Shown: positions 39,920 to 50,015 of the stretch, piece by piece
Position numbering within the stretch: the first letter of the stretch is position 1
Layout: every line of letters begins with the position of its first letter
NCBI RefSeq assembly: GCF_000227135.1
Contig: NC_018248.1
Span: forward strand, 343,670-407,669
Source of the DNA: Leishmania donovani
Taxonomy: Eukaryota; Euglenozoa; Kinetoplastea; Trypanosomatida; Trypanosomatidae
Direction of reading: 5' to 3'
Length of the DNA: 64,000 bases
Notes under the pieces: generated by a model
What the model was told of the DNA's origin: nothing
Databases searched by the model: none
Seen by the model: the letters and a program-made list of their open reading frames with translations, nothing else
Program-made: the position numbers and the translations under genes

Positions 39920-40662
39920 AAGTGGGCAGCAAAGACGCGCGCACAGAGGCGGTGGGGGAAGCGACACAGCAGTACGTGTGTTTCGATAAGAGATACGACG
40001 CCGCGGTCTTGTGCGTGTGCACGTGGAGCAGCTGAGTGCGGTGGCTGCTAACGACTCAGTGGAACGTGAGTGGCCCCTTGACTGCCCCCTCCCCCAAGCC
40101 ACTCCACATGCTGCTCCCTCTCATGACCTCTGACTCACTTACAGACGACTTTTGCTTCCATGTACACCGTCCCCATGCAGAGAAGACGATGCGCGTGTCT
40201 GCGTAGAGGACTTGCCGCGTAGGGATTGGCCGCATTCCGCGACGGAGCAGGTCCCCCCCCCCCATTCCCTTTACCCAAGCACAGGGCATGCCTACGTGCA
40301 GACAAACACAGTAATGCGGACAGTGAAAGCCACCGTCATGCGTGCCGTCGAGGCACTCGTTCACAGACTACAAGAAAACAATGATCGTTACGCTGCGGCA
40401 CGGCGGCGCTCCGCGGTGCAGCAGCAGCACTCTGCTATTGTGCTGCCCCTCCCTTTCTCTTGCACTCTCCCCATCTCTCCACACACACCACACTTTCGTT
40501 ATGCCTTTTCATGCGGGCACATATGGCTCGTCGACGTGCACACTGACACACACACGTCCTCACACCGGCACGCCTCATTCTCTACCACAATCTGTACACA
40601 GCTTCATCGCTCTTCATCACCTCCTCCGACCCCACACCCCTTCCTCTCTCCTCTCCCCAACC
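39920..40662. other. Intergenic spacer with acceptor for first H2A gene
   Basis: 0.74 kb spacer. A C run lies at about 40252-40263. The H2A acceptor region is listed separately. Confidence 0.6.
40440..40601 (+). promoter_or_regulatory. Predicted spliced-leader acceptor region of first H2A gene
   Basis: A pyrimidine tract at about 40443-40478 (CTGCCCCTCCCTTTCTCTTG and onward) is followed by no AG until 40600-40601, which would give a 61-base 5' UTR before the H2A ATG. Confidence 0.5.
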
Positions 40663-41061
40663 ATGGCTACTCCTCGCAGCGCCAAGAAGTCCGCCCGCAA
40701 GAGCGGCTCCAAGTCCGCGAAATGTGGTCTGATCTTCCCGGTGGGCCGCGTTGGCGGGATGATGCGCCACGGCCAGTACGCTCGCCGCATCGGTGTCTCT
40801 GGCGCCGTGTACCTGACAGCCGTGCTGGAGTACCTGACAGCGGAGCTGCTGGAGCTGTCCGTGAAGGCGGCCGCGCAGAGCGGGAAGAAGCGGTGCCGCC
40901 TGAACCCGCGCACCGTGATGCTGGCTGCGCGCCACGACGACGACATCAGCTCGCTTCTGAAGAACGTGACCTTGTCTCACAGCGGCGTTGTGCCGAACAT
41001 CAGCAAGGCGATGGCGAAGAAGAAGGGCGGCAAGAAGGGCAAGGCGACACCGAGCGCGTAA
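40663..41061 (+). CDS. H2A: Histone H2A, copy 1 (132 aa)
   Basis: The protein begins MATPRSAKKSARKSGSKSAK, a basic tail, followed by the H2A histone fold: GLIFPVGRVGGMMRHGQY, VYLTAVLEYLTAELLEL, NPRTVMLAARHDDDISSLL. It ends in a Lys/Gly-rich tail (KAMAKKKGGKKGKATPSA). The acidic patch residues of helix 2 (EYLTAELLEL) are present. The C-terminus has no SQ(E/D) phosphorylation motif. It is a core nucleosome component in the nucleus. The frame extends upstream of 40663 only through spacer. In trypanosomatids histone mRNAs are polyadenylated and controlled through their UTRs, so the divergent UTRs of the two copies may allow different regulation (inference). Confidence 0.97.
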   Translation: MATPRSAKKSARKSGSKSAKCGLIFPVGRVGGMMRHGQYARRIGVSGAVYLTAVLEYLTAELLELSVKAAAQSGKKRCRLNPRTVMLAARHDDDISSLLKNVTLSHSGVVPNISKAMAKKKGGKKGKATPSA

Positions 41062-41690
41062 GTCCTCCGGCCTGACAGCGCGCGCGCCGCTGTATGTGCG
41101 CGTGTGCGCGGCTTCCCACTGGGGCCAGCGATGAGGCGCATCATACCTCCATAGAGACCCTATCTTTTGTTTTCTGGGCTTCCCAGATGACCACTTGATT
41201 CCTTCCTTCCTTTGATTTGTTTCTCTCCTCCCCTCCGCAGAGGGTACGAGTCAGGGTAGGCTCGGAGAAAGCTTGCCGCATCCACGATGAGCCACGGCTG
41301 TCTCTCTCTCTCTCTTGACCGGGACAGGCTGTTGCCCAGTCACGCGTATCGGCGTGCACACCCGCTCTTGCGCCCTGCCCCACTATTCGTCGAATGATGC
41401 GCTACGCGCATGACAGGCGCTGCTGCAGCGCTGCTCCCTGCGGTTGCTGAGTGCGTACATGCCGTTGCTACTGATGTGTTTGCACTGCATCTCACCTCGC
41501 TCTCTTTGCGCATGCGCTTGCCCTTCCTCCCTCCTCGCGACCGTGTCGGTCCTCTCGCGCCGCTGTGGCGCAGCTCGCCGCCTTCCACTCCCCCAAACAC
41601 ACACGCTCATACGCTCATATAGCACTCGTGCGCACCGACACACCCACACCCCCTCCTCTCTCTCTTCTCCCCAACCTACCCATCGCAGCC
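41062..41690. other. Spacer between the two H2A genes
   Basis: 0.63 kb, not a copy of the spacer upstream of the first gene. A pyrimidine tract at 41573-41594 followed by AG at 41621-41622 is the likely acceptor for the second H2A gene, giving about 68 bases of 5' UTR. A second AG lies only two bases before the ATG and would leave almost no leader. Confidence 0.6.
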
Positions 41691-42089
41691 ATGGCTACTC
41701 CTCGCAGCGCCAAGAAGTCCGCCCGCAAGAGCGGCTCCAAGTCCGCGAAATGTGGTCTGATCTTCCCGGTGGGCCGCGTTGGCGGGATGATGCGCCACGG
41801 CCAGTACGCTCGCCGCATCGGTGTCTCTGGCGCCGTGTACCTGACAGCCGTGCTGGAGTACCTGACAGCGGAGCTGCTGGAGCTGTCCGTGAAGGCGGCC
41901 GCGCAGAGCGGGAAGAAGCGGTGCCGCCTGAACCCGCGCACCGTGATGCTGGCTGCGCGCCACGACGACGACATCAGCTCGCTTCTGAAGAACGTGACCT
42001 TGTCTCACAGCGGCGTTGTGCCGAACATCAGCAAGGCGATGGCGAAGAAGAAGGGCGGCAAGAAGGGCAAGGCGACACCGGGCGCTTAG
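41691..42089 (+). CDS. H2A: Histone H2A, copy 2 (132 aa)
   Basis: The coding sequence reads identically to copy 1, base for base, until the last codons: copy 1 ends Ser-Ala-TAA and copy 2 ends Gly-Ala-TAG, so the proteins differ at one residue (ATPSA versus ATPGA). All domains are as in copy 1. Outside the coding region the two loci diverge at once, apart from a few bases of CT-rich leader. This points to gene conversion or strong selection on the coding part only, rather than a recent whole-unit duplication. Functionally it is a second source of the same core histone. Confidence 0.97.
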   Translation: MATPRSAKKSARKSGSKSAKCGLIFPVGRVGGMMRHGQYARRIGVSGAVYLTAVLEYLTAELLELSVKAAAQSGKKRCRLNPRTVMLAARHDDDISSLLKNVTLSHSGVVPNISKAMAKKKGGKKGKATPGA

Positions 42090-42478
42090 ATACCCTTTTG
42101 GAGGTTCTGTTGCCGCTGAGGAGAGCAGAGTCGCACTGGGAGTCGGGCGGGGAGGGGGACGTGCACGTTCTGGTGCGGACAGGTGTGGACAGCGGAGCAA
42201 CCGGAAGTTTTTTGTGCAAGACGCACGTGCTCTGACGGCATCCGTGCCTTGTCTGTCGCTGTGTTGTGCCTCCCACTACCTCCCTCCCGTTTCCTTCCCC
42301 CCTCCCCCCGCACGTCTGGGTGCGCGTGCATGAGGAGGTTAGAAGCACGCACGTACATACCCAGGCATACCCACAGGCATGCGACACGCGAGCCGACGCC
42401 CCCTTCTCCCTCCACCTATAGCGACACACATGCCCGCGAGAACGCATATATACAACTATCTACCTATATATTTATGCA

Positions 42479-42509
42479 TATGTATATATATATATATATA
42501 TACATATAG
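42479..42509. repeat. (TA)n microsatellite
   Basis: About ten TA units flanked by further TATA-type sequence, in the 3' spacer of the second H2A gene. Confidence 0.9.
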
Positions 42510-43948
42510 ACAACGATGCACTCGGTATGCTGCTTCTTCTGTTCCCTGCTTCCTCTTAAGTGCCCTCTGTGAGCTGCGGTGCTTCCTTTTTTTCTCCCAC
42601 TCTCCTCCCTGAAATATTTCCGAACTGTGCGCGTCATCTTCCCTTCCCCCCCTCCCCTCGCACACCTCTCCCCTCCCCCTCCGGCTGGCTCCTTCTACAC
42701 AGAGGTGATGGGGAGATGAGAGAACTGACAACGTGGTGGACAGAGGACGGAGGAGGGGTGGGGCCGGGGGGGTGGGGACGCAGGGGCAGAGTAGCAACAA
42801 AGTAGCGCAACGCTATGGCCAACAGCTATCGATGTGTCATTCTTATAACGCATAGCGGATGCAAGCGGGAATCAGACTGGCAGCGCTGCGCCGGCGTCTC
42901 TTTCCCCTTCTTCGTGTCCACGCTGCGAACGCTTTGGGGGCGACACGGGACAAGACGTGAAGAAAACACGCTGGAGTTGCCCAGCCGATGCCACGCCTGA
43001 AAGCCATCCCTTATTTTCTTCTGCGCGCGCGTGTGTGTGCGTGTGTGTGCGTGTGCTCTCCCCCCGTCCGCGATGGCGTCATATTTTTTCTCTCGGCTTT
43101 CCTTTCGCACCACTGCCTCCCATGTTCGCCGTTGTGACTGTGCAATGCACTTCGCTAGCCCTCCTTCCCTTGTCCTTCTCTCGCTCTTTTCATCCACTGA
43201 TTCCCCTGCCCTTCACCCTCCCCCCTCCGACCATATCGGCTGCTGCTGCTGCTGCTGCTCATGCGATTAACTCACGCAAACGCGTCTTCTCCTCCTTCAG
43301 GAAGCCACCGAGCAAGTTGCCTTGTTCTCGCCCCCCTTCGCGAATTCGCCGCCCCTCTCTCCCATACCCCCTGCTTCCTTCCTTCTCTGCTGACGTCTTC
43401 GCTGCAGCCAGCGAGCAAGCAACAAGCTCAAGCAAGGAGGAACACGAATGCGTGTTGAAGCCGCACTGACCGGTCAGAAGTGAAGAGGCTGCCAAGTCAG
43501 CCCTGCCTGCTGCCGCCACCCTCCCTCGACCCGCCTCCCCTCAACGGCTATCCCTCAGCACCTAGCAAAACATGCATAGACGCGCGACATTCATAATTAT
43601 ACACGCAAACGCCTCATGCTACGGCATGAGGTGCGCCTACGAGCGGTGAATGAGGCCACATCCCCGTCTCTCGTCTTTTCCTCTCCCGCTGCTGGCACGT
43701 GTGAGATCAGCCCCCACCCCCTCCGCTACGAAGAGAAGGCGTTTGCCTTGCCAGGGGGTGGTGCCCAGAGAGCGGGTTTGTGGCCCCTCCGATGTGGGCA
43801 GGGCCACGCGTGCGTCGGCGCCGTCCTCCCCTGTGCTCCTCACGGGGCTCTTTTATGTTCCTCTGTCGCACACCTCAGCCGAGAAGTCCGATGGGCGCTT
43901 GTCTGCTCTGCTCTCCTCCCCCTCCCCACCGCGCTGCTTCGCACGGCA

Positions 43949-44454
43949 NNNNNNNNNNNNNNNNNNNNNNNNNNNNNNNNNNNNNNNNNNNNNNNNNNNN
44001 NNNNNNNNNNNNNNNNNNNNNNNNNNNNNNNNNNNNNNNNNNNNNNNNNNNNNNNNNNNNNNNNNNNNNNNNNNNNNNNNNNNNNNNNNNNNNNNNNNNN
44101 NNNNNNNNNNNNNNNNNNNNNNNNNNNNNNNNNNNNNNNNNNNNNNNNNNNNNNNNNNNNNNNNNNNNNNNNNNNNNNNNNNNNNNNNNNNNNNNNNNNN
44201 NNNNNNNNNNNNNNNNNNNNNNNNNNNNNNNNNNNNNNNNNNNNNNNNNNNNNNNNNNNNNNNNNNNNNNNNNNNNNNNNNNNNNNNNNNNNNNNNNNNN
44301 NNNNNNNNNNNNNNNNNNNNNNNNNNNNNNNNNNNNNNNNNNNNNNNNNNNNNNNNNNNNNNNNNNNNNNNNNNNNNNNNNNNNNNNNNNNNNNNNNNNN
44401 NNNNNNNNNNNNNNNNNNNNNNNNNNNNNNNNNNNNNNNNNNNNNNNNNNNNNN
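43949..44454. other. Assembly gap (506 N)
   Basis: A run of N directly before the first copy of the 144-bp duplicated block. The stated length may be only an estimate. Confidence 0.98.
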
Positions 44455-44598
44455 CTGGCCACCCATGCACAGACGCGTCGGTGCATGCGTCGGGGACACC
44501 TCGTGCATGGGTACGTGTGTCTGAGTTTTCGCTCCTCCTGTTGTGCGACGTCCAAGCACCTCTGCGGTGAGGGAAGAGGAGGAGAAAGTAAGGGGAGC
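44455..44598. repeat. Duplicated 144-bp block, copy 1
   Basis: An island of sequence between two N gaps. By eye it matches 45481-45624 at 143 of 144 positions; the single difference is CTCGTGCATGG here versus CTCGCGCATGG there. It contains a palindrome-rich start (GACGCGTC, TGCATGC). Its position between two gaps suggests a collapsed or unresolved tandem array. Confidence 0.95.
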
Positions 44599-45171
44599 NN
44601 NNNNNNNNNNNNNNNNNNNNNNNNNNNNNNNNNNNNNNNNNNNNNNNNNNNNNNNNNNNNNNNNNNNNNNNNNNNNNNNNNNNNNNNNNNNNNNNNNNNN
44701 NNNNNNNNNNNNNNNNNNNNNNNNNNNNNNNNNNNNNNNNNNNNNNNNNNNNNNNNNNNNNNNNNNNNNNNNNNNNNNNNNNNNNNNNNNNNNNNNNNNN
44801 NNNNNNNNNNNNNNNNNNNNNNNNNNNNNNNNNNNNNNNNNNNNNNNNNNNNNNNNNNNNNNNNNNNNNNNNNNNNNNNNNNNNNNNNNNNNNNNNNNNN
44901 NNNNNNNNNNNNNNNNNNNNNNNNNNNNNNNNNNNNNNNNNNNNNNNNNNNNNNNNNNNNNNNNNNNNNNNNNNNNNNNNNNNNNNNNNNNNNNNNNNNN
45001 NNNNNNNNNNNNNNNNNNNNNNNNNNNNNNNNNNNNNNNNNNNNNNNNNNNNNNNNNNNNNNNNNNNNNNNNNNNNNNNNNNNNNNNNNNNNNNNNNNNN
45101 NNNNNNNNNNNNNNNNNNNNNNNNNNNNNNNNNNNNNNNNNNNNNNNNNNNNNNNNNNNNNNNNNNNNNNN
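44599..45171. other. Assembly gap (573 N)
   Basis: A second run of N, beginning exactly at the right end of the first 144-bp copy. The true content is probably repeat sequence. Confidence 0.98.
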
Positions 45172-45480
45172 CAAGGCAGTCCCACCCTGACCAGCCTCCA
45201 TCACGTCCGCCACCGGGTGCGATACGGCGGATGAGAGGAGGGGGTGGGCCCTGCGCCGTCACCGACTTCGTCAAACAGATAAGCAGCGATTCCGCAAAGG
45301 CGGCGCGCAGCGGTCCGCTTCCTCCCTCCGCCCCTACCGGGCGACGCCCACAACAGGCCAGAGAACGGGGGGGGGAGGGGACGGGTCGAGACCCGGCACC
45401 GCCCCAACTCACTCTAAACTGCCTTCTTCTCTTCCTTCCCACCGACTCTCTCTCTGATCTCACATCAGCGAGGGCAGGAG

Positions 45481-45624
45481 CTGGCCACCCATGCACAGAC
45501 GCGTCGGTGCATGCGTCGGGGACACCTCGCGCATGGGTACGTGTGTCTGAGTTTTCGCTCCTCCTGTTGTGCGACGTCCAAGCACCTCTGCGGTGAGGGA
45601 AGAGGAGGAGAAAGTAAGGGGAGC
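45481..45624. repeat. Duplicated 144-bp block, copy 2
   Basis: Second copy of the block, 1026 bases from the first if gap sizes are right. It is followed by unique sequence leading to the next gene. The 300 bases to its left (45172-45480) may belong to the same repeat unit, but their counterpart would be hidden in the first gap. Confidence 0.95.
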
Positions 45625-46010
45625 TTGTTCGATGCCTTGTTCGCTCTCTTCCCTTATCCGAGTAGATGTTTTCACGTGTACATGTATGCATGTGTATGCC
45701 ACTTGCTTCTCTCTCTCTCCTCTTCCTCTCCCACCCCACACACATACGTTATCCTTGCACACTCCACTATCCTGCACCCCCAACTCCTTTCACTGCTGCC
45801 GCGGTGGGTTTGCCCTGCCAACTCGCCGGTGTACAACGGCGGCGCGTCCATAACTACGGTGATGTGACTACCGCGGAGTAGACGAGCATCAAGTTTGTGC
45901 GCTCGCATTGTGTGTGGTCCGTCCTTTTCGCTACCGCTCTGCTCGGCACTCACTCACTCACACTGTTTATTGGTTTTGGTGTTCGTAGCTGGCCTTGTTC
46001 GCTTCCAGGC

Positions 46011-47015
46011 ATGTCGTTCTCTCTCGAGTCGCCGCTGCGCACGCTCTTCGGGGCGGTGGAGAAGAATTACCCGCAGTACCATGACCACCTCGCGCAGGCG
46101 CACAAGATGGCGCACCGGGCCTTCAAGGAGCTGGACAGGGCGTCGCCTTATATCGCCAAGGCGGCCAGCTACGCCTCCATCGCTACGGAGCAGGCTGCCA
46201 GGTTTAAGTTGGATGAGCTCGGTCCGATGCTGCTCGGCCTCGCACTCTGCTTCTTCGGCGGCTCCTACACAATGCTGATCGCTGTCGTCGAGACAGTGCA
46301 CCTGCTGTGTTGGGAGGATCTCAAGCACTCCTTTCAGGTGCTATACCACAACTACGAGCGGGCAGCGGAGCAGAACCGCAAGGACCACTGCATCGACGCC
46401 GATGGCGAATGCGTGACAGATGCGCAGGAGGTGTGCGACACCGACCTGCTCTCTCGTAAAGTCGCATTGTTCCTCAAGTCGGTGGACATTGAAGCTGCTG
46501 AGGCGGCGGGCCGCACCATTGGCGCTGCAGCCATGTCGGTGATTGCGGCGCTGCGTGTGAAGCTTGCCCGGTCGCTTGCACTCGGCGGATCGCTGGCGAG
46601 TATGGCGATGGCTTATATCCCGCTGGAGGCAACGCTGAAGGACGCGCTGCCAGTGGAGCACAAGAAGTGGTCCGGCGTCATCGCGAAAACGGCGGCTAAC
46701 GTGATCGCCATGACGCTGGCGTCCATGATGTGCGGTGCCATTGGCATGATGCACTGCTGCATCCGTGGCGCGCACATGTTTGTACAGCACGCCGTACATA
46801 TCGCGAATGGTCACGGGCTACTGGAGGCCGACATAACGCTGGAAAGCCCCAAGGCGAAGGCGCTGGCTGCCATGGTCGCATCGATGGGGCTTCTCTGGCA
46901 GGTGACGCACACCGATGCGAACCCCTTCCCGATCAACATCTTTCTCCTGCCCTTTACGGTGGCCGAGTACGTGCTATTCTTTGTCGTGAACGGCTTCCTC
47001 TTCGCTACTTTGTAG
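46011..47015 (+). CDS. Multi-pass membrane protein, unknown function (334 aa)
   Basis: Not recognised. The ATG at 46011 (MSFSLESPLRTLFG) is the first in frame; a pyrimidine-rich stretch and AG at 45987-45988 lie just upstream. The N-terminal 65 residues are amphipathic and rich in Ala, His and Lys (YHDHLAQAHKMAHRAFKEL). Hydrophobic segments fall at about 68-98 (LGLALCFFGGSYTMLIAVVE), 186-204 (SLALGGSLASMAMAYIP), 223-250 (VIAMTLASMMCGAIGMMHCC) and 306-334 (PINIFLLPFTVAEYVLFFVV to the C-terminal FATL). A Cys/Asp-rich loop (CIDADGECVTDAQEVCDTD, about 126-144) sits between the first two. The composition looks well ordered, unlike the low-complexity orphans in the window, so it is probably a conserved trypanosomatid protein. 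Confidence 0.78.
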   Translation: MSFSLESPLRTLFGAVEKNYPQYHDHLAQAHKMAHRAFKELDRASPYIAKAASYASIATEQAARFKLDELGPMLLGLALCFFGGSYTMLIAVVETVHLLCWEDLKHSFQVLYHNYERAAEQNRKDHCIDADGECVTDAQEVCDTDLLSRKVALFLKSVDIEAAEAAGRTIGAAAMSVIAALRVKLARSLALGGSLASMAMAYIPLEATLKDALPVEHKKWSGVIAKTAANVIAMTLASMMCGAIGMMHCCIRGAHMFVQHAVHIANGHGLLEADITLESPKAKALAAMVASMGLLWQVTHTDANPFPINIFLLPFTVAEYVLFFVVNGFLFATL

Positions 47016-47429
47016 TGGGGGTGGGCCCGGTAAGCACGAGAGCAGCCGAAGACCACGAAAAGCAGAGGAAGGGGGGCATGCTTGTGTCTGCGTGTGCGTG
47101 ATGATGATACACATGACATGCCCTCCTCCCGTGCACTTGTTCACCTCCGCCTTTCCTGCCCTTTCCTGCCCTTTCCCTCCTCGTCCTGTTCCTCCTGTCC
47201 GTCGGTCTCCTCCGAGGGTGTGTCGCCATGTCCGTGCGCCTTTTTCTGTCGTTAGATTTTGTGCTCGTTGACTTCTCCCTCTTTCCTCTCGCTTCCGATG
47301 GCGGCGCACGTGCGTCCTCCACCACTCCTGTCTTCTCCTCTCCGCCCTTCTCTGCATCCGCACCACCTTCCAGATGAGGGCTGCCTCATTGAAATCGGAG
47401 GGAAGACAAGGCCATGTGCGTGGATCAGT

Positions 47430-47462
<33 letters not shown>
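47430..47462. repeat. (AC)n microsatellite
   Basis: An uninterrupted run of about 16 AC units in the spacer. Confidence 0.92.
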
Positions 47463-47464
<2 letters not shown>

Positions 47465-47803
47465 ATGCGTCGCCTTGGGGAGCGTGGTATTATCATTAGA
47501 AAAATGGTGCGTATAATCGCGGGTTGCGAAGGTGGAATCAAGCAACAGGGCAACAGCAACAATGCGGATTGTCGTGATGATGCTTGGCCGTTCTTCCACG
47601 GTCATCATCATCACCGCCGCCTCCTCTCCTCCCCTCCTTTCGTCATCTGGACAGCTAGACAGGCACGGACACACATTAGCGCGCGTGTGCGAGTCTTTCT
47701 TGAAAGAATGGCGTTGCACACAAGCCGTAATGTGCGCCCAACTCTGGTTTTGTGTGTGGGGGTGGGTGGGTGAGGGCAAAGAAGCCATCGCTACACCCAC
47801 ACC

Positions 47804-47841
<38 letters not shown>
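47804..47841. repeat. (AC)n microsatellite
   Basis: An uninterrupted run of about 19 AC units, about 340 bases right of the previous tract. Confidence 0.92.
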
Positions 47842-47843
<2 letters not shown>

Positions 47844-48336
47844 TTCGAGCCGGTACATGTGTGGTTGTGTTGGTGGTCGTCGTGAGAGCGCACCGATGCG
47901 CTCGCCCAGCTCTTCCTCCCCCCGCATTCCCCCCTTCGTGGAGCTCTAACAATAACACAGGCAACACGCACCAGGAGAGAGAGGTTCACGACTCAAAAGT
48001 TGGTAGTGACGAAGCCACTCCCCTCTCTCTTCTCAGCCACTGATGTAGCGCGATGAACACCATCGGCGCTGCGGACTCTGCAAAGGTGGCAGCAAGGCTG
48101 CCCCTCCACCCCCTTTCTTCTCTCTCGCACGTCTCGTGTTGTACGGGACGTGCAAGGAAGTCGCACGCGCATGTCAGGGTGCACGTGTGTGCTTGTGTCT
48201 GCGTGCCCCCTCGTGCTGCGGTACTCTTCATCACCTCGTCGCTCTTTCTCTCTCTGCACATTTTCTCTTTTTCTCGACCACCACCACCACCGCGTTGCTC
48301 TTCATCTCTCTCACACACCCTCGCGATGACGCCGCC

Positions 48337-48372
48337 GTCATTCTTGTCGTCATTCTTGCCGCCATTCTTACC
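48337..48372. repeat. Three imperfect 12-bp tandem units
   Basis: GTCATTCTTGTC, GTCATTCTTGCC and GCCATTCTTACC in a row, in a non-coding spacer. Confidence 0.85.
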
Positions 48373-48674
48373 GTCGGCACTGCAGCACCGTCTGCGTGCA
48401 CGCACATCAACGTCCCCGTGACCCGTGCCTCTCTTCACCTCTGGCGTCGGCTGTGTGCGCACTGAAGAGGAGCAGGAAGGAAGAGAACGACTGAAAGGCA
48501 CAGAGACCGAGCTTTCAACGACTGAGGAACACTCCGGTGGCTTTCATCATCGCCGCTCATCCCCCACCCATCTTGCATCTGCAATGGTGGCTGCACTAGC
48601 TGCCTTGGGATCACGCACCTCTACGATCGTACCGCACACACGCACGCGCGCACTCACGGGCACCTGTGCCCACG

Positions 48675-50015
48675 ATGAGCGCCACTCCGTCGAATGTTCT
48701 GCTGGGCCTCTTCGACGGCTACATGTCCCACAAACGCGATCGACTCACCTCTGAAACCAAATTAGGTGGCACACCGACGTATTTTCCGCCATTAAGTGAC
48801 GCGGACAAGGCGCAGATACGTCGCTGGACGAGCTGCGGTGTCTGTGGCCATGCTATGAGCCTCCTTACCCAGGCGTACAGCCCGCTGCCAACAGCCTCGG
48901 CGAGCCGTCCGCACCACCGCATGATGTACGTGTTTGCCTGTAACTCTGGCTACTGCTCTCGGCAGCCGACGAGCAGCATGGTGGCCTTTAGCGTGCAGGT
49001 GGATCAGGAGGATGAACAGGCGCTCGCCGAGAACTCCGAGGAAGAGGAAAAAGACGAGGTGATTGAGACCGGTCCACTGCTGCCGTCGGAGCTGCCCGAG
49101 GCCGTACTGCCGCCATGCTACGTCTACATCGATGCGGAGCCGTCAAAGGAGGTTGTGGTGCCGACGGATATCGAGCGTGAGCTTATCAAGATGGCGGAGG
49201 AGAACGCGCGGAGCACCGTCACAGATGAAGAGCTGCAGCAGCTGGAGCAGACGGTAGACCTGAAGAACAAGAAAACGGACTACTACTACGAGAAGTTCCG
49301 CTCACGGGTTGCTCGAGCGCCGAATCAAGTACTGCGCTACTACGAGCGCACCGTGGCAGCAGCAGCAGCCACATCTGCGTCGTTGCGCGCGAAGGACGTC
49401 AAACCGATCTTCATGAACCCGGACAAGGTGAAAGCCATGGTCACCATCCCTGCATGCGCCTGCTGCGGCTCTGCGCAGACAGCGGAGCTGCAGGTGATGC
49501 CGACATCCCTGTACTACCTGCACGTCAGCGAGTACACTGCACTCGCGCGTGCAGACGCAGCCGCCATGGCGGCTCCTGCAGGGGCGCCGGCAGCAGCCAG
49601 CACACAAGGCAATGCAGTCGACAAGCAGCCACCTGTCGCATCGCACAGCGCATCTACGACGGCGTGCAAGGCATCTGCGTCGTCCGGGGCCGCCACTGGC
49701 ACTGAAAAGGCGATTCCTGCTAATGTTGATGACGGCTGCGACTTTGGAACCATCACGGTGTACGTGTGCGCGAAGGACTGCGCGGCGCGGCAGCATGGCG
49801 TGGTATTGCGTCGCGAGACCCTGTGCGTGGAGGAAGCCCCCACCATGCGAGACGAGGAGCGTGCAGGGAAGGCAGACGCTGCCAAGGCCGTTACCGACGG
49901 TGTCACACACAAGTTAACGCTAAGAGAGCTCCTGCACGGAAACGGGGAGGGCGACGAGGACATGGAGGATGATGATGAGGGCCACATCGATGATGAGGCG
50001 GTGTCGACGGCGTAA
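48675..50015 (+). CDS. PDCD2/PDCD2L-family protein (446 aa)
   Basis: The ATG at 48675 (MSATPSNVLLGLFDG) is the first; only a GTG lies three codons upstream. The N-terminal half has the PDCD2 pattern: KLGGTPTYFPPL, then CGVCGHAMSLLTQAYSPL, then HRMMYVFACNSGYCS. The C-terminal PDCD2_C domain follows: VLRYYERT, then IPACACCGSAQTAELQVMP, then CDFGTITVYVCAKDCA. The cysteine pairs are likely zinc ligands. Two acidic stretches occur, EDEQALAENSEEEEKDE in the middle and a Glu/Asp-rich C-terminal tail. A Ser/Ala-rich insert of about 60 residues splits the C-terminal domain. Known family role: PDCD2 and PDCD2L are chaperones and export adaptors for ribosomal protein uS5 in 40S assembly. Inferred: ribosome biogenesis. 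Whether it is PDCD2 or PDCD2L was not resolved. Confidence 0.83.
   Translation: MSATPSNVLLGLFDGYMSHKRDRLTSETKLGGTPTYFPPLSDADKAQIRRWTSCGVCGHAMSLLTQAYSPLPTASASRPHHRMMYVFACNSGYCSRQPTSSMVAFSVQVDQEDEQALAENSEEEEKDEVIETGPLLPSELPEAVLPPCYVYIDAEPSKEVVVPTDIERELIKMAEENARSTVTDEELQQLEQTVDLKNKKTDYYYEKFRSRVARAPNQVLRYYERTVAAAAATSASLRAKDVKPIFMNPDKVKAMVTIPACACCGSAQTAELQVMPTSLYYLHVSEYTALARADAAAMAAPAGAPAAASTQGNAVDKQPPVASHSASTTACKASASSGAATGTEKAIPANVDDGCDFGTITVYVCAKDCAARQHGVVLRRETLCVEEAPTMRDEERAGKADAAKAVTDGVTHKLTLRELLHGNGEGDEDMEDDDEGHIDDEAVSTA

Larger units (their letters stand above)
42090..46010. other. Long gene-free region with gaps and a duplicated block
   Basis: 3.9 kb between the H2A pair and the next gene. 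The first 1.5 kb is ordinary spacer: a (TA)n tract at 42479-42509, G-rich patches near 42750, TG repeats near 43029-43054 and CTG triplets near 43240. From about 43636 to 45625 the sequence is more GC-balanced and includes two assembly gaps and two copies of a 144-bp block. No coding frame is convincing; long frames across the gaps consist mostly of N. Confidence 0.65.
47016..48674. other. Intergenic spacer, no gene seen
   Basis: 1.7 kb spacer with two long (CA)n tracts (listed), a tandem CTTTCCTGCC repeat near 47152-47178, and three 12-bp GTCATTCTTGTC-type units at 48337-48372. C/T-rich segments upstream of the PDCD2-family gene are candidate splice-acceptor context. Confidence 0.65.

Noticed and set aside
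42957..43469. 170-codon + frame after the second H2A gene
   Set aside because: Ser/Pro/Phe/Val simple sequence of the kind seen in every spacer here; no ordered segment or homology.
43616..45745. Long frames crossing the N gaps on both strands
   Set aside because: Most of their length is N, so openness is meaningless, and the flanking parts look non-coding.
45897..46010. Upstream in-frame extension of the 334-residue membrane protein resembling a signal peptide
   Set aside because: It would need a GTG start and crosses a likely AG splice acceptor; no ATG is available.
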